Positions 1 to 5,584 of a stretch of DNA of 5,852 nucleotides are shown here, piece after piece. The notes beneath the pieces were generated by a model. The model was not told the DNA's origin and ran no database searches. It saw only the letters and a list, made by a program, of their open reading frames with translations. A program made the position numbers and the translations under genes. Positions within the stretch are counted from its first letter, which is position 1. Every line of letters starts with the position of its first letter. The stretch is taken from contig JAQVHG010000144.1 of assembly GCA_028696365.1 (NCBI GenBank), positions 1-5,852 on the forward strand, written 5' to 3'. The stretch is from Methanofollis sp. Lineage in GTDB: Archaea; Halobacteriota; Methanomicrobia; Methanomicrobiales; Methanofollaceae.

Positions 1-801
1 GATCCGCTCGATGATCTGGTCCATGTCGCCGTTGCGGATGAAGTCCGACTCCCAGACAAACCGGTCGTGGACGACATTGAGCCTCCTCATCGTCGTCTTG
101 AACCCTTCGAGACAGTGGGAGACAACCTCCCTGAACTTCCTGCTCGTTTCGGGATCGTCCTCCTCGATGAGTTTCATCCGGCGGTCGATCTCGGCCTTGA
201 TCTCAGGCTTGCCTTCCATTGCCCGGTTTGCGGCCACATAGACTCTCGCGATGTGGTGGTCTTCCTTCTCGTCCTCATTGGCCGGGATATCGAGATGATC
301 AAAGCCCCACGCGACGATGGCGATCTGGCGCCCCATATCGTTCACATAATACTGGACCTCGAGGGGATACCCCGCCTTCCTGAAGGCCCGTGCCAGAGTG
401 TCGCCGAGGATCGAGTTCCTGATATGCCCAACATGGAGCGGGCCGTTGGGGTTGGCGCTTGTGTGTTCGAGGAGCACCCGTTTGGTTTGTGCTGGGAGTG
501 CCCCGAAACCAGGTTCCAGGGCGGCTTTGAGGGCCTCCTGGATATATGCTTCACCTACTGTGAAGTTGATGTACGGCCCGGTCGACTCGACGACGACTCC
601 CGAGGGGGCGAGGCGCTCTTTCAGTTCTGCGGCAAGTTCGCCCGCGATGATCACCGGCGACTTGCGCTGTTTCTTTGCCAGGGCAAAGGCGATCGTCGTG
701 GCAAAGTCGGCGTGTTCACCCCCGTCGACGACGTCGACCTCCTCCTCTCCGGTGCATACCCGGAGGGCTTCCTCAATTTCTTTGCGTGTTTCGAGGAACA
801 T
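1..801 (-). CDS. argS: Arginyl-tRNA synthetase (ArgRS), N-terminal part, cut by window edge
   Basis: Class I aminoacyl-tRNA synthetase that charges tRNA-Arg with arginine in the cytoplasm using ATP. The window holds the first 267 codons, about half of a family of roughly 550-600 residues; the KMSKS loop and the anticodon-binding domain lie beyond base 1. Visible are an N-terminal additional domain (about residues 1-108, tRNA D-loop recognition in the family), the EHTSANPNGP segment (112-121) leading into the HIGH-type signature HVGH (123-126), and the conserved YVNDMGRQ (152-159) of the Rossmann-fold catalytic domain. ATG at 801 shares its A with the TGA stop of prf1 (TGATG), so translation is probably coupled to the upstream gene. 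Upstream Shine-Dalgarno candidates are weak (AGGA with a 10-nt spacer, GGGA with 5 nt), which fits re-initiation. No frameshift is visible. Identification is firm; only the missing C-terminus is unknown. Confidence 0.96.
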   Translation of the reverse strand, partial: MFLETRKEIEEALRVCTGEEEVDVVDGGEHADFATTIAFALAKKQRKSPVIIAGELAAELKERLAPSGVVVESTGPYINFTVGEAYIQEALKAALEPGFGALPAQTKRVLLEHTSANPNGPLHVGHIRNSILGDTLARAFRKAGYPLEVQYYVNDMGRQIAIVAWGFDHLDIPANEDEKEDHHIARVYVAANRAMEGKPEIKAEIDRRMKLIEEDDPETSRKFREVVSHCLEGFKTTMRRLNVVHDRFVWESDFIRNGDMDQIIERI

Positions 802-2072
802 CAGTATCCCGTCCTGTATCTGAGGATCGCTGCGATCCCACCGAAAGCGGAAAAGAGCATTGATCCCTCTTCAAATTCACTTGATATAATCTCAACGTTT
901 GTACCGCTCTGGTCAGCCAGGCTGGTCAACTCATCGATGATGTCGGTCTCTTCTTCGAGTTGGAGAGGAGAACTGCACTTGGGGCAGATCCCGAGTTCGA
1001 GGTCTCTGGACGTCTTGCCCGGCTCGTTTCGGATCGTCTCTTCCTTCGAGTAGCCGCAGTTCCCGCAGGTGATCTTGAGGCGGGTCTCGCGCAGGCTATC
1101 TGAGAGGATGAGGGTGTCGACTGCGCCCATCTCCAGGTTGCGTCGCACGCTCTCCTCGCCGTAGGCAGCGACCCCGTCGTCCTTGACGAGCTCTTTCAGG
1201 AACCGGTCCATCACCTGCTTCTCCTCGATGACCTCCATCCCTTTGAGAGCGTCCTGGGCATTGTCGACCAGTTCAGAGAGCCCGCTCTCGTTGGTGTAGG
1301 CGACGTCGAAGAGCCCGAGCACCCGCTTCTGGACCTCGTGGTGGAGATACCCGCCCTCTTCGAACTCTTCCTTTGTCGGGGAAGGCCCTCCGATGAGCAG
1401 CCCCTTGAACCGCTCGAAGAAGTCGTTCTCTGCCATGAAGGCCTCGCTTGAGCGGTCGCCGACCTTCTTGTAGAACTCGTTGATCGCGATGAGCCGCAGT
1501 CGCTGGAAACGGACCGAAGACTGACCCCCCTTTCGCTGCTTGCCAGGGACCATCGAGGTCGCCCCACCGACCGGTTCGATCCGGTTGCCCCGCAGGAACC
1601 CCCAGTAGGCCTCTCGCCGGTCGATGACCAGGAGCCCATAGACCGCCTTCTCCTCGAGCATGTCAAGGAGAGGCTCGAGCTCGAAGGAGGACGAGCACCG
1701 ATACATATAGAGGTTCAGCGGTTCTGGTGGGTGGACGATCTCGCACTCAAGGTCAGTGCGGTCGCCGACCGTGCTGACCGTCCCACAGAAGATCGCCATG
1801 CCGTTCTCGGGCGGCGTCTTGAAGTATTTGAGCCTGGAGAGGATAGAAGAGATGGCGCTCTGGACATTGGTTCTGGTCTGCTTGCTCTTGATGTTCGCAC
1901 ACTGCCCGAACTCGTCTCGCAACTGGGCCGTAACGTCATAGATCTGTTTGTCTGGGGGGATATAGAGCGAGATCAACTCGGTCCCGCTTCCCTGCTTCGA
2001 TTGCAATCGCTCGAGCATCTTTTTGAACTCGTAGCGCAGCCTCGCACTGTCCATCTCCACGTTTTCCGTCAT
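801..2072 (-). CDS. prf1: Peptide chain release factor aRF1
   Basis: Archaeal/eukaryotic-type class I release factor that recognises all three stop codons in the ribosomal A site and triggers peptidyl-tRNA hydrolysis; in archaea it works with aEF1A and ABCE1. The 423 residues match the family length of about 410-420. Seen in order: the GTx loop (G30-T31), stop-codon-reading NIKS (60-63) and YxCxxxF (Y124, C126, F130) in the N domain; the catalytic GGQ (182-184) in the middle domain, preceded by a basic GKQRK run; and a C domain with a zinc-finger-like pair of CxxC motifs (C336, C339, C363, C366). I chose ATG 2072 because GGTGA at 2085-2081 sits 8 nt upstream; an in-frame TTG (2087) and GTG (2084) overlap or precede that Shine-Dalgarno and would add five residues. 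It ends in TGA overlapping the argS start. An AT-rich gap upstream suggests its own promoter. Confidence 0.97.
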   Translation of the reverse strand: MTENVEMDSARLRYEFKKMLERLQSKQGSGTELISLYIPPDKQIYDVTAQLRDEFGQCANIKSKQTRTNVQSAISSILSRLKYFKTPPENGMAIFCGTVSTVGDRTDLECEIVHPPEPLNLYMYRCSSSFELEPLLDMLEEKAVYGLLVIDRREAYWGFLRGNRIEPVGGATSMVPGKQRKGGQSSVRFQRLRLIAINEFYKKVGDRSSEAFMAENDFFERFKGLLIGGPSPTKEEFEEGGYLHHEVQKRVLGLFDVAYTNESGLSELVDNAQDALKGMEVIEEKQVMDRFLKELVKDDGVAAYGEESVRRNLEMGAVDTLILSDSLRETRLKITCGNCGYSKEETIRNEPGKTSRDLELGICPKCSSPLQLEEETDIIDELTSLADQSGTNVEIISSEFEEGSMLFSAFGGIAAILRYRTGY

Positions 2073-2080
2073 CTCTTCGT

Positions 2081-2085
2081 TCACC
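2081..2085 (-). promoter_or_regulatory. Shine-Dalgarno site that sets the prf1 start
   Basis: GGTGA on the minus strand, complementary to the 3' end of archaeal 16S rRNA, lies 8 nt before ATG 2072. The GTG inside this motif (2084) is in frame with prf1 and could be mistaken for the start codon. Confidence 0.7.
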
Positions 2086-2122
2086 AATCTTCAAAGCTAG
2101 TATATGTTCTCTTTAATATCAG

Positions 2123-2130
2123 ATAAATTA
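2123..2130 (-). promoter_or_regulatory. Possible TATA element for prf1-argS
   Basis: The minus-strand sequence TAATTTAT lies in the AT-rich gap between the Nudix gene and prf1. A start site about 25 nt downstream would fall near 2101, giving a leader of about 29 nt that carries the GGTGA Shine-Dalgarno. Other AT-rich candidates (ATATTA, CATATAC) lie closer to the gene, but the nearest would put transcription start downstream of the Shine-Dalgarno. No T-run ends the Nudix gene here, so readthrough from the que operon is also possible. Confidence 0.35.
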
Positions 2131-2153
2131 CGCGCGTTCTGGCTTCCAGGGCT

Positions 2154-2651
2154 TCATTCGAGGCACCGGCAGACGATCGCGATCGTCTTGGCGTCGGCGA
2201 TCCGGCCGTCCATGCACATTGCCTTCAGGTCGGTGAGCGGCACCTGGACCACCTTGATGATCTCGTCGTCGTCGGGTTCGAACTCGTGCGACGGGGTCAG
2301 GCCGCGTGCTTCGAAGAGGTAGACCTTCTCGTCCGAGAACCCTGGCGTGGTATAGATGAACCCGTGGGGGATCATCTTCTCTGCCGCATACCCGCACTCC
2401 TCGATCAACTCGCGGTGGGCGGTCTCGACCGGTTCCTCGCCCTCTTCGAGGGTGCCGGCCGGGGCCTCATAGATGTACTCCCCGATCGCAAACCTGTACT
2501 GTCTGATCAGGTAACAGTGGTCGCCCTCGATCGGGAGCATCACCGCGGCGTTCCCTGGCTTGACGACGACGCGCTCCTTCTCCCTTCCGTCGGGAAGGGT
2601 GAACCTGTTCAACTCTACTTTCAGTCGTTTTCCTGTATAGATCTCTGTCAT
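2154..2651 (-). CDS. Nudix hydrolase, ADP-ribose pyrophosphatase-like
   Basis: Mg-dependent hydrolase of nucleoside-diphosphate-linked compounds, 165 residues. A complete Nudix box GX5EX7REUXEEXGU is visible: G66, E72, R80-E81, E84-E85, G87, with Y88 in the last hydrophobic position. Proline 104 is 16 residues after the box, a spacing reported as typical of the ADP-ribose pyrophosphatase subfamily; the preceding strand with APAGTLE and the following TPGFSDE also resemble that group. The likely substrate is therefore ADP-ribose or a related sugar nucleotide, giving AMP and ribose 5-phosphate, but this is inferred from motifs. ATG 2651 overlaps the queC stop by four bases (ATGA) and has AGGA 7 nt upstream, inside queC, so it is translated from the que mRNA. 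A role in preQ0 metabolism, such as acting on dihydroneopterin triphosphate, is conceivable from position only. No signal peptide or membrane segment; probably cytoplasmic. Confidence 0.92.
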   Translation of the reverse strand: MTEIYTGKRLKVELNRFTLPDGREKERVVVKPGNAAVMLPIEGDHCYLIRQYRFAIGEYIYEAPAGTLEEGEEPVETAHRELIEECGYAAEKMIPHGFIYTTPGFSDEKVYLFEARGLTPSHEFEPDDDEIIKVVQVPLTDLKAMCMDGRIADAKTIAIVCRCLE

Positions 2652-3319
2652 GGTTTCTTCCTGTATGGTATTGGGTCTTCGATCCCAAGCGCCCTGAAGG
2701 CCTCGAGCCTGAAGTGACAGGACTCACAGACCCCACATGCGGCGTCAGAACTCTGGTAACAGGACCAGGTGTGCTCATACGGCACGCCGAGGGCCAGGCC
2801 TTTCCTGAGGATCTCGGTCTTGTTCATCTGGACAAAGGGACTCATCAGTGTGATCGGTTTTTCCCGTGCAGTCCCCAGGTCTACCGCACGCTGGAAGGCC
2901 TGGATGAACTCGAGCCTGCAGTCAGGATACCCTGAGTAGTCGGAAGACTGAACCCCGATAAAGACAGCGTCGGCGTCGCGTGACTCCGCATAACTAACCG
3001 CCATCGCAAGAAGATTCCCGTTCCTGAACGGGACATAGGTCTTGGGGACGCCTTCGTGCTCCTTCCTGAAGTCGTTCACCGGGATCTCCGGGTCGACAAG
3101 GGCACTTGCCCCAAACTGGCTGAAGTAGCCGACGTCCACTTCGCAGAACTCTTCGGCGCCGAGGAGTCCGGCGATCGTCTTTGCACAGGTCCGTTCCTTC
3201 TCCTCGGTCAACTGGCCGTAGGTGAGGTGGAGGGCGAGGATCTCGTAGCCCATCTCCTGCGCTACGTAGGCGAGGGTGGTCGAGTCCATCCCGCCTGATA
3301 ACAGACATACTGCTCGCAT
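2648..3319 (-). CDS. queC: 7-cyano-7-deazaguanine (preQ0) synthase QueC
   Basis: Converts 7-carboxy-7-deazaguanine, ammonia and ATP into preQ0, the base that archaea place at position 15 of tRNA on the way to archaeosine. The 223 residues match the family (about 220-230). Visible are the N-terminal ATP pyrophosphatase P-loop SGGMDS (8-13; most homologues have Leu where this has Met11), the conserved VPFRN stretch (96-100), YPDCR (131-135), and a C-terminal zinc site of C187, C195, C198 and C201 in the pattern WSCY...CGVCESC. ATG 3319 follows the queE TAA stop after only three bases; a GATGA motif, one base off GGTGA, lies 8 nt upstream. The gene ends in TGA overlapping the Nudix start. It acts directly after QueE, so the operon order follows the pathway. 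Confidence 0.97.
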   Translation of the reverse strand: MRAVCLLSGGMDSTTLAYVAQEMGYEILALHLTYGQLTEEKERTCAKTIAGLLGAEEFCEVDVGYFSQFGASALVDPEIPVNDFRKEHEGVPKTYVPFRNGNLLAMAVSYAESRDADAVFIGVQSSDYSGYPDCRLEFIQAFQRAVDLGTAREKPITLMSPFVQMNKTEILRKGLALGVPYEHTWSCYQSSDAACGVCESCHFRLEAFRALGIEDPIPYRKKP

Positions 3320-3322
3320 TTG

Positions 3323-3937
3323 TTATCTCATCTCTAGGTGTTTATGGAGTTGTATCTGGAAGCGCACCGGCAGGCCTGAGTCTAGCACCCGGGTGGCGAT
3401 CCCCCGCTCGTCGGTGCCATAGACTGGGGAGACAAAAACCTCGCCCTTCACTGGGCAGTGGGTGATCACCTCCTCGGCATAGGAAAGATCGCGAGCGTCG
3501 CCGACCACGAACTTCACCGAGTCGCAGGACTTGATATGAGAGAGGAGTCTGATGTCACTCTTCTCGCCTGAGGACGGGCACTTGACGTCCATGCAGACGG
3601 ATGCAAACGGCTGCACCGGGCGGAAGTCGATGGTCCCGTTCGTCTCGATCTCGACTGAGTAGTCCATCCGGTGGAGGCGGCGGCACATCTCGGCCACCTC
3701 CTTGACCTGAAGGAGGGGTTCGCCGCCGGTGATACAGACGTGCCGACGACGCATCCGCCAGATCTGGTCGAGGACGACATCGACGCTGACCTCTTCGCCG
3801 TCCTCTGAGTCCTGCGCTCCAGGGGTGTCACACCATCGGCACCGCAGGTTGCAGCCGGCAAGACGGACAAACGTGGTGGGGCGCCCCTGGTGTCTCCCTT
3901 CCCCCTGGAGAGACCCGAAGATCTCACAGACCCGCAT
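3323..3937 (-). CDS. queE: 7-carboxy-7-deazaguanine synthase QueE (radical SAM)
   Basis: Radical SAM enzyme that rearranges 6-carboxy-5,6,7,8-tetrahydropterin into 7-carboxy-7-deazaguanine, the step between QueD and QueC. The 204 residues are typical of compact archaeal forms. Seen: SLQGEG (9-14), the [4Fe-4S]-binding CX3CX2C motif (C29, C33, C36) followed by D37-T38, a position linked to Mg binding in the family, the SAM-binding TGGEP (70-74), ETNGT (98-102), DVKCP (117-121) and a C-terminal QLHKHLE stretch like that of other QueE proteins. ATG 3937 lies inside the end of queD (14-nt overlap), with GGAG at 3948-3945 seven bases upstream, so translation is probably coupled to queD. The iron-sulfur cluster implies an oxygen-sensitive enzyme, which suits an anaerobe. 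No unusual residues were noticed. Confidence 0.97.
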   Translation of the reverse strand: MRVCEIFGSLQGEGRHQGRPTTFVRLAGCNLRCRWCDTPGAQDSEDGEEVSVDVVLDQIWRMRRRHVCITGGEPLLQVKEVAEMCRRLHRMDYSVEIETNGTIDFRPVQPFASVCMDVKCPSSGEKSDIRLLSHIKSCDSVKFVVGDARDLSYAEEVITHCPVKGEVFVSPVYGTDERGIATRVLDSGLPVRFQIQLHKHLEMR

Positions 3938-4340
3938 ACTCGATCTCCGCGTAGCAGGTCTCGGCCTCCCAGACCCTGATCCTGCTCACTTTTGCGTCGC
4001 TCTCCTCACTGGCGCACGCCTCATTGATGAGGTCGGTGATGACCTCGGCGAGCACCTCGCTTGTCGGATCGCCGTGGGTGGTCACGACCTCCTGGAAATG
4101 GTGCAGGCATTCGGCCATGGGGTCGTCCTCATTGAGGATCACCTGGTGGTCGAAACGGTCCACCACTTCTTTTATGGTATTGAAGTCGATGAGGATCCCG
4201 GTCTCCGGGTCTGGCGTCCCCTTCACCCAGACCTCCACCCGCCACCGGTGGCCGTGGAGCCGGTTGCATTTGCCCTTATAGTGGAGCAGGCGGTGGCTCG
4301 CGTCAAAGTGTGTGTCCTTATAGATACAGGTGACCATCAT
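3924..4340 (-). CDS. queD: 6-carboxytetrahydropterin synthase QueD
   Basis: Converts 7,8-dihydroneopterin triphosphate to 6-carboxy-5,6,7,8-tetrahydropterin in the second step of preQ0 synthesis. It belongs to the 6-pyruvoyl-tetrahydropterin synthase fold; 138 residues is normal. The zinc-binding histidines are H16 (in FDASHRL), H29 and H31; the catalytic cysteine C25 lies in the QueD-type CxxxHGH motif. D64-H65 and E125 match the remaining catalytic positions, and PTSE (92-95) is conserved. The cysteine motif argues for QueD rather than a PTPS-III or similar paralogue. The start is ATG 4340 or the adjacent ATG 4337; an in-frame TGA two codons upstream (4346-4344) rules out a longer protein. 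No Shine-Dalgarno is seen, and a TATA-like element about 24 nt upstream suggests a leaderless mRNA. It is the first gene of the leftward operon. GTP cyclohydrolase, the first pathway step, is not in the window. Confidence 0.96.
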   Translation of the reverse strand: MMVTCIYKDTHFDASHRLLHYKGKCNRLHGHRWRVEVWVKGTPDPETGILIDFNTIKEVVDRFDHQVILNEDDPMAECLHHFQEVVTTHGDPTSEVLAEVITDLINEACASEESDAKVSRIRVWEAETCYAEIEYAGL

Positions 4341-4360
4341 GTATCATTCGGCGGGTAGGG

Positions 4361-4366
4361 ATATAA
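4361..4366 (-). promoter_or_regulatory. TATA-like element of the queD-queE-queC operon
   Basis: Minus-strand TTATAT within an AT-rich stretch (4361-4377). Its centre is about 24 nt before ATG 4340, the usual archaeal distance from TATA box to transcription start, so the RNA would begin at or next to the start codon. A second AT-rich block (TATAATA, 4377-4371) is slightly farther away and would give a leader of roughly ten bases. Confidence 0.45.
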
Positions 4367-4442
4367 GATTATTATAGTGTACGTCCCATGAATACTACCA
4401 GATTTCGGGATGATGGACAATACATAAATTCAATCCACACCT

Positions 4443-4454
4443 TGGTATATACCA
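4443..4454 (+). promoter_or_regulatory. Palindromic TATA region before rps12
   Basis: TGGTATATACCA is a perfect 12-bp inverted repeat centred on TATATA (4446-4451). Used as a TATA box on the plus strand it would start RNA near 4473-4475, giving a leader of about 30 nt that carries the GAGG Shine-Dalgarno at 4493-4496, 7 nt before the rps12 ATG. An alternative TATA-like sequence, ACATAAATT, lies at 4422-4430. The palindrome could also be a regulator site overlapping the promoter, but nothing else in the sequence supports that. Confidence 0.4.
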
Positions 4455-4503
4455 CAGTGAGGAGTATCCACATCCAGGAATTCAACTCCAGAGAGGGTAT
4501 TCA

Positions 4504-4932
4504 ATGGGAAAGGGTAAATTCGCAGCCAGAAAACTGAAGCGTGAGGCCAACAAGACTCGTTGGAGCGACGTAAACTACGCACGCCGTGAACTGATGCTCG
4601 ATATCAAGTCTGACCCACTCGAGGGCGCACCGCAGGCCCGCGGCATCGTGCTCGAGAAGGTCGGGGTCGAGGCAAAACAGCCGAACTCGGCAATCAGGAA
4701 ATGCGTGCGCGTGCAGCTGATCAAGAACGGTCGTCAGGTCACGGCGTTCGCCGTCGGCGACGGTGCGATCAACTTCATCGACGAGCACGACGAGGTCACC
4801 ATCGAGGGTATCGGCGGCCGTCTCGGTCGGTCCAAGGGTGATATTCCTGGGGTCCGCTTTGCAGTGACCAAGGTCAACGACGTCTCCCTCCCGGAGATGG
4901 TGCTTGGCCGTAAGGAGAAGCCGCGCAGGTGA
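4504..4932 (+). CDS. rps12: Small ribosomal subunit protein uS12 (S12P)
   Basis: Ribosomal protein at the decoding centre of the 30S subunit, important for tRNA selection accuracy. The 142 residues match archaeal uS12. Visible are a basic N-terminus (MGKGKFAARKLKRE), the decoding loop KQPNSA (58-63) followed by IRKCVRVQL, and the second functional loop GDIPGVRF (112-119), equivalent to the bacterial segment that contains the methylthiolated Asp. The archaeal form carries a longer N-terminal region than bacterial S12. ATG 4504 has GAGG seven bases upstream. The TGA stop lies inside the Shine-Dalgarno of rps7. It is the first gene of the rightward block; in many Euryarchaeota nusA and RNA polymerase genes precede it, but here the neighbour is the divergent queD. 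Confidence 0.98.
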   Translation: MGKGKFAARKLKREANKTRWSDVNYARRELMLDIKSDPLEGAPQARGIVLEKVGVEAKQPNSAIRKCVRVQLIKNGRQVTAFAVGDGAINFIDEHDEVTIEGIGGRLGRSKGDIPGVRFAVTKVNDVSLPEMVLGRKEKPRR

Positions 4933-4934
4933 TC
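4927..4934 (+). promoter_or_regulatory. Shine-Dalgarno site of rps7, overlapping the rps12 stop
   Basis: AGGTGATC is an eight-base match to the complement of the archaeal 16S rRNA 3' end and contains the TGA stop of rps12 (4930-4932). GGTGA is 5 nt from ATG 4938 and only 2 nt from ATG 4935, favouring 4938. The GTG at 4929 is part of the motif and an unlikely start. Confidence 0.75.
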
Positions 4935-4937
4935 ATG

Positions 4938-5555
4938 ATGACGGAAGTAGAAGCTCCTGTCCAGGCAGAAGAACCGCAGCAGGAAACCGGTGCAAAGAGG
5001 CTCCTCTTCAACAAGTGGGACCTCGCAGAGGTGGAGATCAACGACCCTGGGCTTGCCAGGTATGTCAACATCACCTCTATGATCGTGCCGCACTCCTGTG
5101 GGAAGCTCTCGCAGCAGCAGTTTGCCAAGAGTGACATGCTCATCGTCGAGCGCCTGATCAACAAGATCATGCTGACCGAGCACAACACCGGCAAGAAGCA
5201 GGTGGCAAGCAAGATCGTCGAGAAGGCTTTCGAGAGGGTCTATAAGAAGACCAAGACCAACCCTGTCCAGATCCTTGTTGATGCGGTCGCTAATGCGGGT
5301 CCGCGCGAGGAGACGGTCAGGCTGAAGTACGGTGGGATCAATGTCCCGAAGTCGGTCGACACCGCCCCGCAGCGCAGGGTGGACGCGGCCATTGGGTTCC
5401 TTGCCACCGCGACCTACAACGGCTCTCGCAAGAGCAGGCGGTCGGCCTCTGACGTCCTTGCCGACGAACTGATCGCCGCAGCCAAGGGTGACTCCAAGTG
5501 TTTCTCGGTCTCGAAGAAAGAGGAACGCGAGCGTGTTGCCAAGGCTGCACGGTAA
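4938..5555 (+). CDS. rps7: Small ribosomal subunit protein uS7 (S7P)
   Basis: Primary rRNA-binding protein that nucleates the 30S head and contacts the E-site tRNA and mRNA exit. With ATG 4938 it has 205 residues, within the archaeal range and longer than bacterial S7 because of an acidic, Gln/Glu-rich N-terminal tail (about residues 1-18). The core shows the conserved GKKQVASKIVEKAF helix, NPVQILVDAVANAGPREE, and the KYGGINVPKSVDTAPQRR hairpin region that binds RNA, ending in a basic C-terminal helix. In-frame starts at GTG 4929 and ATG 4935 would add three or one residues. The start is chosen from the AGGTGATC ribosome-binding site, which overlaps the rps12 stop, so the two genes are co-translated. 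The TAA stop is followed four bases later by a run of eight T. Confidence 0.98.
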   Translation: MTEVEAPVQAEEPQQETGAKRLLFNKWDLAEVEINDPGLARYVNITSMIVPHSCGKLSQQQFAKSDMLIVERLINKIMLTEHNTGKKQVASKIVEKAFERVYKKTKTNPVQILVDAVANAGPREETVRLKYGGINVPKSVDTAPQRRVDAAIGFLATATYNGSRKSRRSASDVLADELIAAAKGDSKCFSVSKKEERERVAKAAR

Positions 5556-5559
5556 TTAC

Positions 5560-5567
5560 TTTTTTTT
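5560..5567 (+). terminator. Oligo-T tract, possible archaeal terminator between rps7 and EF-2
   Basis: Eight consecutive T on the coding strand start 5 nt after the rps7 stop codon. In archaea a coding-strand U-tract can be enough for intrinsic termination without a hairpin. The EF-2 gene begins only 17 nt later and no TATA element fits between, so full termination would leave it without an obvious promoter; partial termination is more plausible. Confidence 0.4.
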
Positions 5568-5584
5568 GTGTCTGAGGCGTTTCC

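Noticed and set aside
67..1053. Long plus-strand open frame of 328 codons
   Set aside because: It lies antisense to argS and the end of prf1, both with clear motifs in their own frame; open antisense frames are expected in GC-rich codon usage, and the product resembles nothing recognisable.
2139..2149. Small hairpin CTGG-CTT-CCAG just after the Nudix stop, as a terminator
   Set aside because: The stem is only 4 bp and no T-run follows on the minus strand, so it does not resemble a bacterial or archaeal terminator.
2070..2153. Small gene between the Nudix gene and prf1
   Set aside because: Only about 80 bases, AT-rich, with no start preceded by a ribosome-binding site other than that of prf1.
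3287..3289. Met11 instead of Leu in the QueC P-loop (SGGMDS) as a functional change
   Set aside because: The substitution is conservative in a variable position and all zinc and P-loop residues are present, so loss or change of function is not indicated.
3729..4358. Plus-strand open frame of 209 codons
   Set aside because: Antisense to queE and queD, both with complete catalytic motifs; no plausible start signal or family resemblance.
4341..4503. tRNA, small RNA or short gene in the divergent gap
   Set aside because: No cloverleaf-like pairing, B-box-like sequence or convincing small reading frame with a ribosome-binding site was seen; the AT-rich content is explained by two promoters.
4734..5183. 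Minus-strand open frame of 149 codons
   Set aside because: Covers the rps12-rps7 junction antisense to two conserved ribosomal proteins; a composition artefact.
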